DNA of 64,000 nt from Alcaligenes parafaecalis (GTDB lineage: Bacteria > Pseudomonadota > Gammaproteobacteria > Burkholderiales > Burkholderiaceae_B), in contig NZ_JAPKNA010000001.1 of the NCBI RefSeq assembly GCF_026344135.1, positions 1,178,001-1,242,000 of the forward strand. The letters run 5' to 3'. Below the pieces are notes generated by a model. That model made no database searches. It had not been told where the DNA came from and saw nothing but the letters and a program-made list of their open reading frames with translations. A program made the translations under genes and the position numbers. Shown in pieces: positions 9,218 through 17,584 of the stretch. Every line of letters starts with the position of its first letter. The stretch's first letter is position 1.

Positions 9218-9817
9218 TCAAACAGCCCAATGGCTATGCAGTTCGCGGGCGGACATATCCACCGTATGCACAATAGCTTGCACAAAGGGGACCAGCTCTT
9301 CCAGCGGCTTGCCCTGCTCGTCTTTTTCAGGCGTAAAGACACCTTCGGCATCCCAGGAGCCACGATGCACGACCAAAATGGAATGGGCACTGTTATCCAG
9401 CACTTCCACCACTTGCCCCATGCTTTGCGCCTGGCCATCCTGCTCGCCAAAGAAACGGCAGCCGATCAGATCGACCCAATAAAATTCGTCTTCGTCCGCT
9501 TTGGGGAAAGCGGCGCGGGATACCCAAACGGTATGCCCCTTGAGAGCCTGAGCCAGCTCTCGATTATCCAGACCCTCAAACTGCGCCACGATGGTTGCAC
9601 CATGCTGCTTTGCGGTTTGTATCTGTCTGGGTGATGCAGACGCAAAAACGCCCGCCTGAGATTCAGGCCGGGGCGTTTTTAACCACCACGTTTTTGCATT
9701 CAATAGCGCTTTGGTCTGCATAGAATGCGGCTGGATCTTGACCCAACCACGCACACCATAAGCGGAAACAATACGACCAAGCTCAACAAGGTCAGCAGGA
9801 ATCGCAGTTTGTTTCAC
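9218..9817 (-). CDS. rimM: 16S rRNA processing protein RimM
   Basis: RimM helps mature the 30S subunit head and binds S19. The 199-residue protein has the N-terminal beta-barrel (VELGRIVSAYGVRGWVKIQP) and a C-terminal PRC barrel (ADEDEFYWVDLIGCRFF...PFV). The likely start is GTG at 9817 (read as MKQTAIPAD), since no ATG lies at a sensible place. It sits between rpsP and trmD, the standard order. Confidence 0.95.
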   Translation of the reverse strand: MKQTAIPADLVELGRIVSAYGVRGWVKIQPHSMQTKALLNAKTWWLKTPRPESQAGVFASASPRQIQTAKQHGATIVAQFEGLDNRELAQALKGHTVWVSRAAFPKADEDEFYWVDLIGCRFFGEQDGQAQSMGQVVEVLDNSAHSILVVHRGSWDAEGVFTPEKDEQGKPLEELVPFVQAIVHTVDMSARELHSHWAV

Positions 9818-9850
9818 ACTAAACGCTACTAAAAAAACAGGTGAATCAAC

Positions 9851-10111
9851 TTAGGCAGCCGAAGCAACCTTAGCCGAGTATTCTTTCAACAGGCGAGCCA
9901 CAGCAGGCGAAACCTGAGCACCGTTGTCGGTGAAGTGCTTTACGCGATCCATTTGCAGACGCAGGTTTTCATGACCTTCGCCAGCAACTGGGTTGTAAAA
10001 ACCCAAACGTTCGATGAAGCGACCATCACGGCGTTCACGCGCCTCGGCGGCTACTACGTTGTAAAAAGGACGCTTTTTGGAGCCACCACGGGCCAAGCGA
10101 ATTACCACCAT
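9851..10111 (-). CDS. rpsP: 30S ribosomal protein S16
   Basis: This 86-residue S16 protein begins MVVIRLARGGSKKRPFYNVV and contains RDGRFIERLGFYNP, both diagnostic. The frame is open upstream for 40 further codons, but the ATG at 10111 gives the universal N-terminus. A strong extended -10 promoter lies about 45 nt upstream, so it is first in rpsP-rimM-trmD. Confidence 0.98.
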   Translation of the reverse strand: MVVIRLARGGSKKRPFYNVVAAEARERRDGRFIERLGFYNPVAGEGHENLRLQMDRVKHFTDNGAQVSPAVARLLKEYSAKVASAA

Positions 10112-10152
10112 TGATAATCCCTTTATTGTGTAAGGTAAACGGTAAACAAAAA

Positions 10153-10182
10153 ATTCTAGCACTTTTCTGGCATGCATGCCAA
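10153..10182 (-). promoter_or_regulatory. Probable sigma-70 promoter of rpsP-rimM-trmD
   Basis: On the minus strand, TTGGCA (10177-10182) is 18 nt from TAGAAT (10153-10158), which is preceded by TGC to give an extended -10. A perfect 12-bp palindrome, GGCATGCATGCC (10169-10180), overlaps the -35 side and may bind a regulator. The promoter assignment is by consensus only. Confidence 0.6.
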
Positions 10183-10254
10183 AAGCAACACGCAAAAATA
10201 CCAGATTCAGTGCTAGATACGCAACATACAAAGCAACATTCTACCGCCGACGGC

Positions 10255-10509
10255 TTAGCGACGGCGTAAAAAATGCAGTGTTTTTTCGGCTTGCTGGTCT
10301 TGAGCCAACAGTTCGTTGCCAGTTTGGCGACAAAAAGCCTGAAAATCTTGAATGGCGTGCTGATCGGTGGTGATGACCTGCAACACTTGCCCGGACTCCA
10401 ACTGTGCCAAGGCTTTCTTGGCGCGCAAGATGGGCAAGGGGCATTTCAGCCCGCTGGCATCAACCTGCAGATCGCTGCTGGGCAAGGCGCCGGTATCCTG
10501 TACCGTCAT
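10255..10509 (-). CDS. TusA/YedF family sulfur-carrier protein
   Basis: This 84-residue protein has the TusA-family CPxP box with C23 (LKCPLPILRAKKAL), where sulfur is carried as a persulfide. In E. coli, TusA passes sulfur from IscS toward tRNA 2-thiouridine. YedF-like paralogues have other, poorly known roles, and the sequence alone does not decide between them. The start codon overlaps the alaS stop (TAATG), so it is translated with alaS and may share a tRNA-related task. Confidence 0.9.
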   Translation of the reverse strand: MTVQDTGALPSSDLQVDASGLKCPLPILRAKKALAQLESGQVLQVITTDQHAIQDFQAFCRQTGNELLAQDQQAEKTLHFLRRR

Positions 10510-13136
10510 TACGCGCCCAACTTGCTTTCGACCCAGGCCTGCACCGAGGCATTAGCCTGTGGCAAGACACTGGCATCGGTGCCACCACCCATGGCCATGT
10601 CAGGGCGACCACCGCCCTTCCCGCCCATTTGCGAGGCCACGAAGCCCACCAGATCGCCTGCCTTGACCTTGGCGGTCAGATCGGGCGTTACGCCCGCCAC
10701 GAGGCTGACTTTACCGTCAGCAACGATGGACAGCAGAATCACAGCAGACTGCAGCTTGTTCTTCAACTGATCCGCCATTTCACGCAAGGCTTTGGCTTCT
10801 ACGCCTTGAAGCGTAGCCACCAGCAAGCGGCTGTTGTCGTTCAAAGGCACAGCCTGAGCCAGCAGATCCTGGCCTGCCGAAGCAGCCAGCTTGGATTGCA
10901 TTTGTTCGCGCTCGCGCTCCAGATCCTTGATCTGACCTTGCAAGGCACTGATACGGGCAACCAGACCTTCTGGCTGGGTACGCAGGCTGGCAGAGGCATC
11001 GTTCAGCAGACGTTCCTGGGCTTGCACCCAGTGCAGGCTATTGGTGCCAGTAATGGCCTCAACACGGCGCACGCCAGCGGCTACACCGCCTTCCGAGACA
11101 ATCTTGAACAAACCGATATCGCCCGTGCGCTGAACGTGAGTACCACCGCACAGCTCACGCGAGAAACCAATATCCAGTACGCGCACTTCGTCGCCGTACT
11201 TTTCACCAAACAAAGCCATGGCACCACCGCTGACGGCCTCATCAAAGGACATCAACTGGGCTTGCACAGCCTGGTTAGCCAGGACCTGATCATTCACAAT
11301 GGCCTCGACCTGAGCAATTTGCTCGGCCGACATGGCAGCATCATGCGCAAAGTCAAAACGGGTTTTTTCAGCGTCTACCAGGGAACCACGTTGTTGAACG
11401 TGACCGCCCAGCACCTGACGCAGCGCTTTGTGCATCAAGTGAGTAGCCGAGTGATTACGAATCACGCGTGCACGACGTTCGGTATCCACCTGAGCTTGCA
11501 GCGTCTGGCCAACACTCAACGTGCCAGCGTTCAGTACGCCCTGGTGACCGAACACCTGATTGGAAATCTTCTGGGTGTCCTGAACGTCAAAAGACAGGCC
11601 ATTATCGCCGCTCAAGGTACCGGCATCGCCCACTTGGCCACCGGACTCGGCGTAGAAAGGCGTCGCATCCAGAACCACCACAGCTTGCTGACCTTGGGTC
11701 ACGGATTGCACAGAGGTGCCGTCCACATACAAGGCGGTAACGGTGCCGCTACCTTCCAGCGTGGTGTAACCATCAAAGCGGGTTTGCACACCGGAATAGC
11801 TCAGGCCTTCAGCCGTTTTGAACTTGCCCGACGCACGCGCCATCTGACGCTGGTTTTCCATGGCGACTTCAAAACCGTCCAGATCGACCTCAATGCCACG
11901 CTCGCGGCAGATGTCGGCGGTCAGGTCCACAGGGAAACCGTAAGTGTCGTACAAGGTGAACAGTGTTTGGCCATCCAGCTTGCTGCCCTCTGGCAAGGCA
12001 GCCAAAGCCCCTTCCAGAATGCGCATGCCATTTTCCAGCGTTTCGCTGAAACGCTCTTCTTCCTGGCGCAGTACTTGTTCGATACGTTCGCGTTGAGCAA
12101 TCAACTCGGGGTAGGCTTCGCCCATCGCCTGACCCAGATCCTGCACCAAGCGGTAGAAGAACAAACCCTTCTGACCCAGCTTGTGACCGTGACGCAAGGC
12201 GCGACGAATAATGCGGCGCAGCACATAGCCACGGCCTTCATTGCTGGGGATGACCCCATCAATGATCAGGAAGCTGCAAGCACGGATGTGGTCAGCAATC
12301 ACCTTGAGCGAGTTATTGCTCAGGTCGCTGGTCTTGGTTTCACGTGCGGCGGCCTGAATCAGGGATTGGAACAGGTCGATTTCGTAGTTGGAGTGCACAT
12401 GCTGCAGCACAGCCGAAATACGCTCCAGGCCCATGCCGGTGTCCACACAAGGCTTGGGCAGCGGTGTCATGGTGCCATCAGCAGAACGCTCGAACTGCAT
12501 GAAGACCAGGTTCCATACTTCGATGTAACGGTCGCCGTCTTCTTCGGGCGATCCGGGAGGGCCACCCCAGACATCAGCGCCGTGGTCGTAGAAGATTTCC
12601 GAACAAGGACCACAGGGACCGGTATCGGCCATCTGCCAGAAGTTGTCCGAGTTGTAGCGCACGCCGCCCTTGTCGCCAATGCGGATGATGCGCTCTTTGG
12701 GCACACCAATTTCCGAGGCCCAGATATCGTAGGCTTCATCGTCTTCCTGGTAGACGGTGACCCAGAGTTTTTCTGCAGGCAGTTGGTAAACCGTCGTCAG
12801 CAGTTCCCAGGCATAGCGAATGGCGTCTTGCTTGAAGTAATCGCCAAAGCTGAAGTTGCCCAGCATTTCAAAAAAGGTGTGGTGGCGGGCGGTGTAGCCC
12901 ACGTTTTCCAGGTCATTGTGTTTACCACCGGCACGAACACAGCGCTGAGAGCTGGTAGCACGGTTGTAGGGGCGGGTTTCTTTACCCGTGAACACGTCTT
13001 TGAACTGCACCATCCCTGCGTTAGTGAACAGCAAGGTAGGGTCATTACCTGGAACCAAGGAAGCCGAGGAAACGATGTGGTGTCCCTTGGATTCAAAAAA
13101 AGAAAGAAACTTCTGACGAATTTCTGAGGTTTTCAT
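10509..13136 (-). CDS. alaS: Alanyl-tRNA synthetase
   Basis: AlaS is a class II synthetase with a catalytic domain (FLSFFESKGHHIV...RYNSDNFWQMADTGPCGPCSEI), an editing domain with zinc ligands in HSATHLMHK and CGGTH, and a C-terminal coiled coil plus C-Ala domain. The 875-residue length matches the bacterial enzyme. I use the ATG at 13136 (MKTSEIRQKFL) in preference to an in-frame start three codons earlier. The small sulfur-carrier gene follows with a one-base overlap. Confidence 0.98.
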   Translation of the reverse strand: MKTSEIRQKFLSFFESKGHHIVSSASLVPGNDPTLLFTNAGMVQFKDVFTGKETRPYNRATSSQRCVRAGGKHNDLENVGYTARHHTFFEMLGNFSFGDYFKQDAIRYAWELLTTVYQLPAEKLWVTVYQEDDEAYDIWASEIGVPKERIIRIGDKGGVRYNSDNFWQMADTGPCGPCSEIFYDHGADVWGGPPGSPEEDGDRYIEVWNLVFMQFERSADGTMTPLPKPCVDTGMGLERISAVLQHVHSNYEIDLFQSLIQAAARETKTSDLSNNSLKVIADHIRACSFLIIDGVIPSNEGRGYVLRRIIRRALRHGHKLGQKGLFFYRLVQDLGQAMGEAYPELIAQRERIEQVLRQEEERFSETLENGMRILEGALAALPEGSKLDGQTLFTLYDTYGFPVDLTADICRERGIEVDLDGFEVAMENQRQMARASGKFKTAEGLSYSGVQTRFDGYTTLEGSGTVTALYVDGTSVQSVTQGQQAVVVLDATPFYAESGGQVGDAGTLSGDNGLSFDVQDTQKISNQVFGHQGVLNAGTLSVGQTLQAQVDTERRARVIRNHSATHLMHKALRQVLGGHVQQRGSLVDAEKTRFDFAHDAAMSAEQIAQVEAIVNDQVLANQAVQAQLMSFDEAVSGGAMALFGEKYGDEVRVLDIGFSRELCGGTHVQRTGDIGLFKIVSEGGVAAGVRRVEAITGTNSLHWVQAQERLLNDASASLRTQPEGLVARISALQGQIKDLEREREQMQSKLAASAGQDLLAQAVPLNDNSRLLVATLQGVEAKALREMADQLKNKLQSAVILLSIVADGKVSLVAGVTPDLTAKVKAGDLVGFVASQMGGKGGGRPDMAMGGGTDASVLPQANASVQAWVESKLGA

Positions 13137-13386
13137 TACATGCAACGCGATGGAAAATTTAACTGCCTATTATAAGACGATCAGCCTTGCAGCCCATGCG
13201 CGCGCTGCGCTGGCACAACACCTGCCGCCCCGGCATAGCAGTGAGAAGCCCGGACGCCACACTCCCTGTACGAGCGGCTGCGTAAGCGTCAAATAGTACT
13301 GTTTTCAGCGGGCAGAAACAACAATTCCGACCCCGGAGAGTCGGAACGTGAGACTACTCTGCCCGGAATCGGGAGGTCGCCATGAC

Positions 13387-13412
13387 AGGCCAGAGAGCGC
13401 TAACCCTGGCCT
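13387..13412 (-). terminator. Hairpin after puuE
   Basis: AGGCCAG and CTGGCCT form a perfect 7-bp stem with a 12-nt loop, nine bases past the puuE stop on the minus strand. No T run follows, so it may protect the 3' end instead of terminating. A second stem, TTCCGAC/GTCGGAA, lies at 13325-13346. No gene is seen in the 284 bp up to alaS. Confidence 0.35.
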
Positions 13413-13420
13413 GGGGCCGA

Positions 13421-14353
13421 TCAGGCCTTGGGCTGGTAGGGATGATGCTCGGCCCAGTGGCGAGCAATATCTACACGACGACATACCCAGACGCGTTCGT
13501 GCGATTGCACGTAATCCAGGAAACGCTGCAGCGCACGGAAGCGGCCAGGACGGCCGATCAGGCGGCAATGCAAACCGATGGATAGCATCTTGGGCGCTTC
13601 TTCACCCTCTTCGTACAACACGTCAAACGCGTCTTTCAGGTAAGAGAAGAAATGATCGCCTGTGTTGAAGCCCTGAGGAGCGGCAAAGCGCATGTCGTTG
13701 CTGTCCAGGGTGTAGGGCACGATCAACTGAGGTTTGACGCTGTTGTCGCTCATCGGGACTTCGGCCCAGAAAGGCAGATCGTCACCGTAGTAGTCGGAGC
13801 TGTACAGGAACTGGCCTTCTTCAGCCACCAGACGCAAGGTGTTCGGGCTGTCACGGCCGGTGTACCAGCCTTCGGGGTGGTGGCCCAGCAAGTCCGTCAG
13901 CACTTTCACACACTGACGCATGTGTTCGCGCTCTACCTCTTCGGACACGTTCTGGTAGTGAATCCAGCGGTAACCGTGGCAGGCAATCTCGTGCCCCAGA
14001 CGCACAAATTCTTGTGCCAGCTCGGGGTGACGCTCCAGCGCCATGCCCACACCAAACACGGTCATGGGCAAGCTGCGTTTTTCAAATTCCTTCAGAATCC
14101 GCCACACACCGGCACGCGAGCCGTATTCGTAAATGGATTCCATGGACAGGTGACGGTCCGGGTAAGCCGCCGCACCAATGATTTCGGACAGAAACTGCTC
14201 GGAGCCCGGATCACCGTGCAAGACGCAGTTCTCACCGCCCTCTTCATAGTTCAAGACAAACTGCACCGCAATGCGCGCCCGATCAGGCCATTGTGCATGG
14301 GGCGCGTTTTTACCGTAACCGATCAGGTCACGAGGGTACTTACTCAAGGACAT
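13421..14353 (-). CDS. puuE: Allantoinase PuuE (polysaccharide deacetylase family)
   Basis: PuuE hydrolyses allantoin to allantoate using a NodB-like deacetylase fold, unrelated to the classical amidohydrolase allantoinase. The 310-residue protein has family stretches YPRDLIGYGKNAPHAQWP, VLNYEEGGE, the metal-site region GHEIACHGYRWIHY and EGWYTGRDSPNTLRL. I chose the ATG at 14353 (MSLSKYPRD) because longer starts would overlap the GntR gene. With uraH and puuD nearby it forms a urate-degradation set. The gene lies 11 nt after the regulator on the same strand and so is probably cotranscribed with it. Confidence 0.93.
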   Translation of the reverse strand: MSLSKYPRDLIGYGKNAPHAQWPDRARIAVQFVLNYEEGGENCVLHGDPGSEQFLSEIIGAAAYPDRHLSMESIYEYGSRAGVWRILKEFEKRSLPMTVFGVGMALERHPELAQEFVRLGHEIACHGYRWIHYQNVSEEVEREHMRQCVKVLTDLLGHHPEGWYTGRDSPNTLRLVAEEGQFLYSSDYYGDDLPFWAEVPMSDNSVKPQLIVPYTLDSNDMRFAAPQGFNTGDHFFSYLKDAFDVLYEEGEEAPKMLSIGLHCRLIGRPGRFRALQRFLDYVQSHERVWVCRRVDIARHWAEHHPYQPKA

Positions 14354-14364
14354 ACCGTCTCCGT

Positions 14365-15120
14365 TTAGCGTTTTACGCTGAGTGCCAGCCAAGGATCGGC
14401 AGCACTGCCATCACCCGCTTCGCTCATGCGATGTTCACAATCACTTAAGTGATGATGCATAGCCAGATGCGCGCCGTCGGCGTCGCCCTGGCTAAGCTTG
14501 TCCAAAATCTCTTTGTGCTCGTAGAACGAGCAGGCCTGTTCGCCCGGTGTGTCGTGATAGGCAATGATGAGCGTGGTGCGCGCACACAAGGTATGCATCA
14601 GTTCAGTCAGCTCGTCATTGCCGGCGCAGCGCGCCAGCATCACGTGAAACGCATTGGACAGGCGCAACCAGCTAATGCGGTCGCCATGTTCAAAGGCGTG
14701 TTGTTCACGCTCCACCAGTTCATACAAGCCAGCCAGGCGCTCCGGCAAATCAGGAAAGCTGATCAGTTTTTTCAGGATCAAGGCTTCCAGATCACGCCGC
14801 AGTTCAAACACATCACGTGTTTGCTTGGCGGTGGGCTTCCAGATAAAGGCGCCGCGATTGGGTTCAATCACCACAATCTTGTCGTGTTCGAGGGCAGCCA
14901 AAGCAGCACGTACGGTGGCACGTGAGCACTCAAAAATCGTGCACAGCGTGGCTTCCGTCAGTTTGGTTCCTGGCAAAAGACGCCGATCGACCACTGCATC
15001 AAAGATCTGGCTATATACACGCCCGACCTCACTATCTGCCAAGCCTCCCTCTAGCAGCGAGGAGGCGCTTGGCGCTTGGGATTCGCTCGTCGTCCCCTCT
15101 TGCCGCCGTATCTGAAGCAT
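14365..15120 (-). CDS. GntR-family (FCD subfamily) regulator of urate genes
   Basis: This 251-residue protein has an N-terminal GntR winged helix (about residues 30-100, YSQIFDAVVDRRLLPGTKLTEA and CSRATVRAALAALEHDKIV) and an all-helical FCD effector domain with a metal-site pattern (HVMLARCAGND, HKEILDKLSQGD, HHHLSDCEHR). It lies between puuE and the divergent uraH-puuD pair. I infer that it controls this purine module, with urate or a breakdown product as the likely ligand. Confidence 0.9.
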   Translation of the reverse strand: MLQIRRQEGTTSESQAPSASSLLEGGLADSEVGRVYSQIFDAVVDRRLLPGTKLTEATLCTIFECSRATVRAALAALEHDKIVVIEPNRGAFIWKPTAKQTRDVFELRRDLEALILKKLISFPDLPERLAGLYELVEREQHAFEHGDRISWLRLSNAFHVMLARCAGNDELTELMHTLCARTTLIIAYHDTPGEQACSFYEHKEILDKLSQGDADGAHLAMHHHLSDCEHRMSEAGDGSAADPWLALSVKR

Positions 15121-15133
15121 AGAATTTCTCGTT

Positions 15134-15193
15134 ATTGACTATTGACAATTATTCGGTACCCCGACAAAATCGTCAACATAAATTGTCGACAAT
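15134..15193. promoter_or_regulatory. Candidate operator region for the GntR regulator
   Basis: The spacer between the regulator and uraH holds a perfect 12-bp palindrome, ATTGTCGACAAT (15182-15193), and a related half-site cluster TTGACTATTGACAAT (15135-15149). FCD-type GntR proteins typically bind short palindromes of the form TTGTnnACAA, so these are good candidates for autoregulation and control of uraH-puuD. Binding is inferred. Confidence 0.6.
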
Positions 15194-15325
15194 CTGATTC
15201 CTCAAACAGAGCGACAGTTTCGGGGCCTCAACCCAGCGCACTGATCCTTGCACCGTTGGCCCCCGGCCGGTTCTCAAAACTGGGCTCGCTGGACCTTTTT
15301 TGATCACCATAAACCGGAGACATTT

Positions 15326-15679
15326 ATGGGAAAGCTATCAACCCACGTCCTTGACACGACTCAAGGCCGCCCAGCCAGCGGCGTGCGCGTCGATCTGTAC
15401 ACCATCGAAAACGATCAACGCACTCTGATCAAAACCACTCACACCAATAGCGACGGTCGCTGTGATGAGCCCCTGCTGCAAGGCGAGGCCATGCGCACGG
15501 GCGTTTTTGAATTGGTGTTTCATGCAGGTGCTTACTTTGCCGCCAACGGTGTTGCCGTACCCGAGCCACGCTTTGTGGATCAGGTCGGCATTCGCTTCGG
15601 CATTGCTGATGCCAACGCCAACTATCACGTTCCCCTGGTCGTGACGCCCTGGTCCTGGTCCACCTATCGCGGTAGCTGA
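15326..15679 (+). CDS. uraH: 5-hydroxyisourate hydrolase (transthyretin-like)
   Basis: UraH hydrolyses 5-hydroxyisourate, the product of urate oxidation. The 117-residue protein has the N-terminal LSTHVLDTTQGRPA motif and ends in YRGS, the hallmark C-terminus of the family. The ATG at 15326 has a good ribosome binding site (CCGGAGA). A longer in-frame start exists but would add unrelated residues. puuD follows 58 nt downstream. Confidence 0.96.
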   Translation: MGKLSTHVLDTTQGRPASGVRVDLYTIENDQRTLIKTTHTNSDGRCDEPLLQGEAMRTGVFELVFHAGAYFAANGVAVPEPRFVDQVGIRFGIADANANYHVPLVVTPWSWSTYRGS

Positions 15680-15737
15680 TCGCGTATCCAAGTCGACTTT
15701 TCGCTTCTATACGAAACCACTCTGATACGAGATCTTT

Positions 15738-16970
15738 ATGTACGCTTACCTACTTGAGTACGGCAACCTGCTGCTGCGCTGGTTGCACGTCATCGCGGCG
15801 GTCGCCTGGATTGGCGAGTCCATCTACTTTGTGATGCTGGACAACGGCCTTAAACCCCCGAAAGGCGAAGAAAGCAAGAAACGCGGTGTATTTGGCGAGA
15901 TGTGGGCTGTCCACGGCGGCGGCTTCTATCACAATCAAAAGTACCTGACCAACCCGGCCGAGCTGCCTGATGACCTGCACTGGTCTTTCTGGAAGTCCTA
16001 CACCACCTGGCTGTCCGGTTTCTTCCTGTTCGCCCTGCTCTACCTGACCAAACCCGAGTTCTACCTGGTCAACCCCAATAGCCCCTGGGAATGGGCTGCC
16101 CAAATGACCGGCACACAAGCCAACGTCATGGCCATTGCCTTCCTGGCACTGGGCTGGGTGGTTTACAACGGCCTGTGCCGTCTGATCAGCCCCAACATGA
16201 ACCGCGACGGCCTGCTGAGTGTGGCTGTGGCCATCATGATGGTGGTGGTGGCTTACCTGAGCGCCCACATTTTCTCGGGCCGTGCTGCCTTCTTGCTGAC
16301 CGGTGCTGTCATGGCCACCAGCATGTCGGCCAACGTGTTCTTCTGGATCATTCCCGGCCAGCGCCGCATGGTCAAGGCACTGAAAGCTGGTCAGGCGCCC
16401 AATCCTCTGGATGGCAAACGCGGCAAACAGCGTTCGGTACACAATACCTACTTCACGCTGCCCGTTCTGCTGCTGATGCTGAGCAACCACTACTCGTTCA
16501 CGTATAACAATCCGAATGCGTGGATCATCATGGTGCTGTTCATCTTTGCCGGTGCCCTGATCCGTCAATACTTCGTGCTGATGCACGCTGGCATCAAAAA
16601 GCCTGCCTACCCCGCCGCCGGTGTTGTCCTGCTGCTGATCGTGGGTTACCTGGCTGCTCCTGCCAGCCTGAAAGGTGAAGTTGCCAGTGCTCCTGCAGCC
16701 GCTAACGGCGCAGAAACCGTCAGCGTTGCCCGTATCCAGGAAATCATGGATGCCCGATGTGTTCAGTGTCACGCCGTCAAGCCTAACGCCGACTTTGGCT
16801 TTACGGCTGCCCCTGCTGGCATGTTGCTCGACACCATCGACAACACCGTGCTGCACGCCGACCAGGTAAAAACCGTGGTGCATTCCATGTACATGCCCCT
16901 GGGCAACATGACGCAAATGACCGACGAAGAGCGCGCAGCCATTGCCGCCTGGAGTGGCAAGCGCGACTAA
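15738..16970 (+). CDS. puuD: Membrane-bound urate hydroxylase PuuD with C-terminal cytochrome c
   Basis: PuuD oxidises urate to 5-hydroxyisourate in the inner membrane and passes electrons to a covalently bound heme c instead of making hydrogen peroxide. The 410-residue protein has about eight membrane segments (WLHVIAAVAWIGESIYFVML first) and a C-terminal cytochrome c domain with C341-VQ-C344-H345. It is the last gene of uraH-puuD and is followed by a terminator. The OHCU decarboxylase step is not seen in this window. Confidence 0.94.
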   Translation: MYAYLLEYGNLLLRWLHVIAAVAWIGESIYFVMLDNGLKPPKGEESKKRGVFGEMWAVHGGGFYHNQKYLTNPAELPDDLHWSFWKSYTTWLSGFFLFALLYLTKPEFYLVNPNSPWEWAAQMTGTQANVMAIAFLALGWVVYNGLCRLISPNMNRDGLLSVAVAIMMVVVAYLSAHIFSGRAAFLLTGAVMATSMSANVFFWIIPGQRRMVKALKAGQAPNPLDGKRGKQRSVHNTYFTLPVLLLMLSNHYSFTYNNPNAWIIMVLFIFAGALIRQYFVLMHAGIKKPAYPAAGVVLLLIVGYLAAPASLKGEVASAPAAANGAETVSVARIQEIMDARCVQCHAVKPNADFGFTAAPAGMLLDTIDNTVLHADQVKTVVHSMYMPLGNMTQMTDEERAAIAAWSGKRD

Positions 16971-17020
16971 TGCAGAACAAGGCTCAAGCCTGACGAGCGA
17001 CAAGCTCCGTAGTAACTTCC

Positions 17021-17053
17021 AACCCCGATATGATGAAAAATCATGTCGGGGTT
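17021..17053 (+). terminator. Intrinsic terminator of uraH-puuD
   Basis: AACCCCGATATGAT and ATCATGTCGGGGTT form a 14-bp stem with one wobble pair, followed by a T run, 50 nt after the puuD stop. It lies between converging transcription units. Confidence 0.9.
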
Positions 17054-17107
17054 TTTTCTTGCTTCGGGCCTGCGGGCTTGCTGCATGCGTAGGCATACCC
17101 CCTCCCC

Positions 17108-17584
17108 CTATAAAGGCAAACAGAGTTTGATCGCTTGGGCGTGTTGAGGTGGCGCGTCCATTTCAAGCTCAATACAACGACTACTCAGCGACAACAAACG
17201 TATGTTTTGATCCCGCTCTCTCCCAATAGGCCAGCGTTGTCCTTGCTGAAATACAAGCAGACGCTGTTCATGCTGAACTTCAGCCAACAGTTGCGTATCT
17301 CGCCCATAAATCGCCTTCAGCCTTGGCACGTTCACGAGCTTTGGTGGTGGGCTCTGAATAGCATCGCGATGATGGCTCTCGCCCTCTGCCGCTCTGCTGC
17401 AAGACGACATATTCTGACGAGCCTGCTCGGCTTCCAGCAGCAACATCTCCCTGACTATCGACACCATGGCTTCCGTCGCCCCAGCCGGTGTACTAAACGT
17501 CAACATCAGACCAAACAGAATGCTCAAAAGTCTGCATGTGATCCGCCAAATCCTGGTCGGCCAAGTCCCGATCCACAGATTCAT
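17108..17584 (-). CDS. PilP-like exported protein (type IVb pilus accessory family)
   Basis: This protein of about 158 residues begins with a signal peptide (MNLWIGTWPTRIWRITCRLL, a hydrophobic core, then PAGA-TEA). A mature part of about 120 residues contains PRLKAIYGRDTQLLAEV, resembling PilP of R64-type type IVb systems, which links the secretin to inner-membrane partners. The resemblance is by eye and moderate. The ATG at 17584 is chosen because it gives a proper signal peptide, but it overlaps the previous gene by 92 nt, so a later start is possible. Last gene of the four-gene set. Confidence 0.6.
   Translation of the reverse strand: MNLWIGTWPTRIWRITCRLLSILFGLMLTFSTPAGATEAMVSIVREMLLLEAEQARQNMSSCSRAAEGESHHRDAIQSPPPKLVNVPRLKAIYGRDTQLLAEVQHEQRLLVFQQGQRWPIGRERDQNIRLLSLSSRCIELEMDAPPQHAQAIKLCLPL

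Noticed and set aside
10404..13127. A 907-codon open frame on the plus strand opposite alaS
   Set aside because: It is the antisense shadow of alaS; it has no recognisable product and its composition follows the alaS codons.
13382..13585. A 67-codon frame on the plus strand with a good ribosome binding site (GGGAGG) before its ATG
   Set aside because: It overlaps puuE in antisense, has no membrane or motif pattern and no homologue I recognise. The ribosome-binding-like sequence may be chance.
15750..17096. A 448-codon minus-strand frame opposite puuD
   Set aside because: His/Gln-rich reverse frame of puuD; the real gene has heme and membrane motifs on the plus strand.
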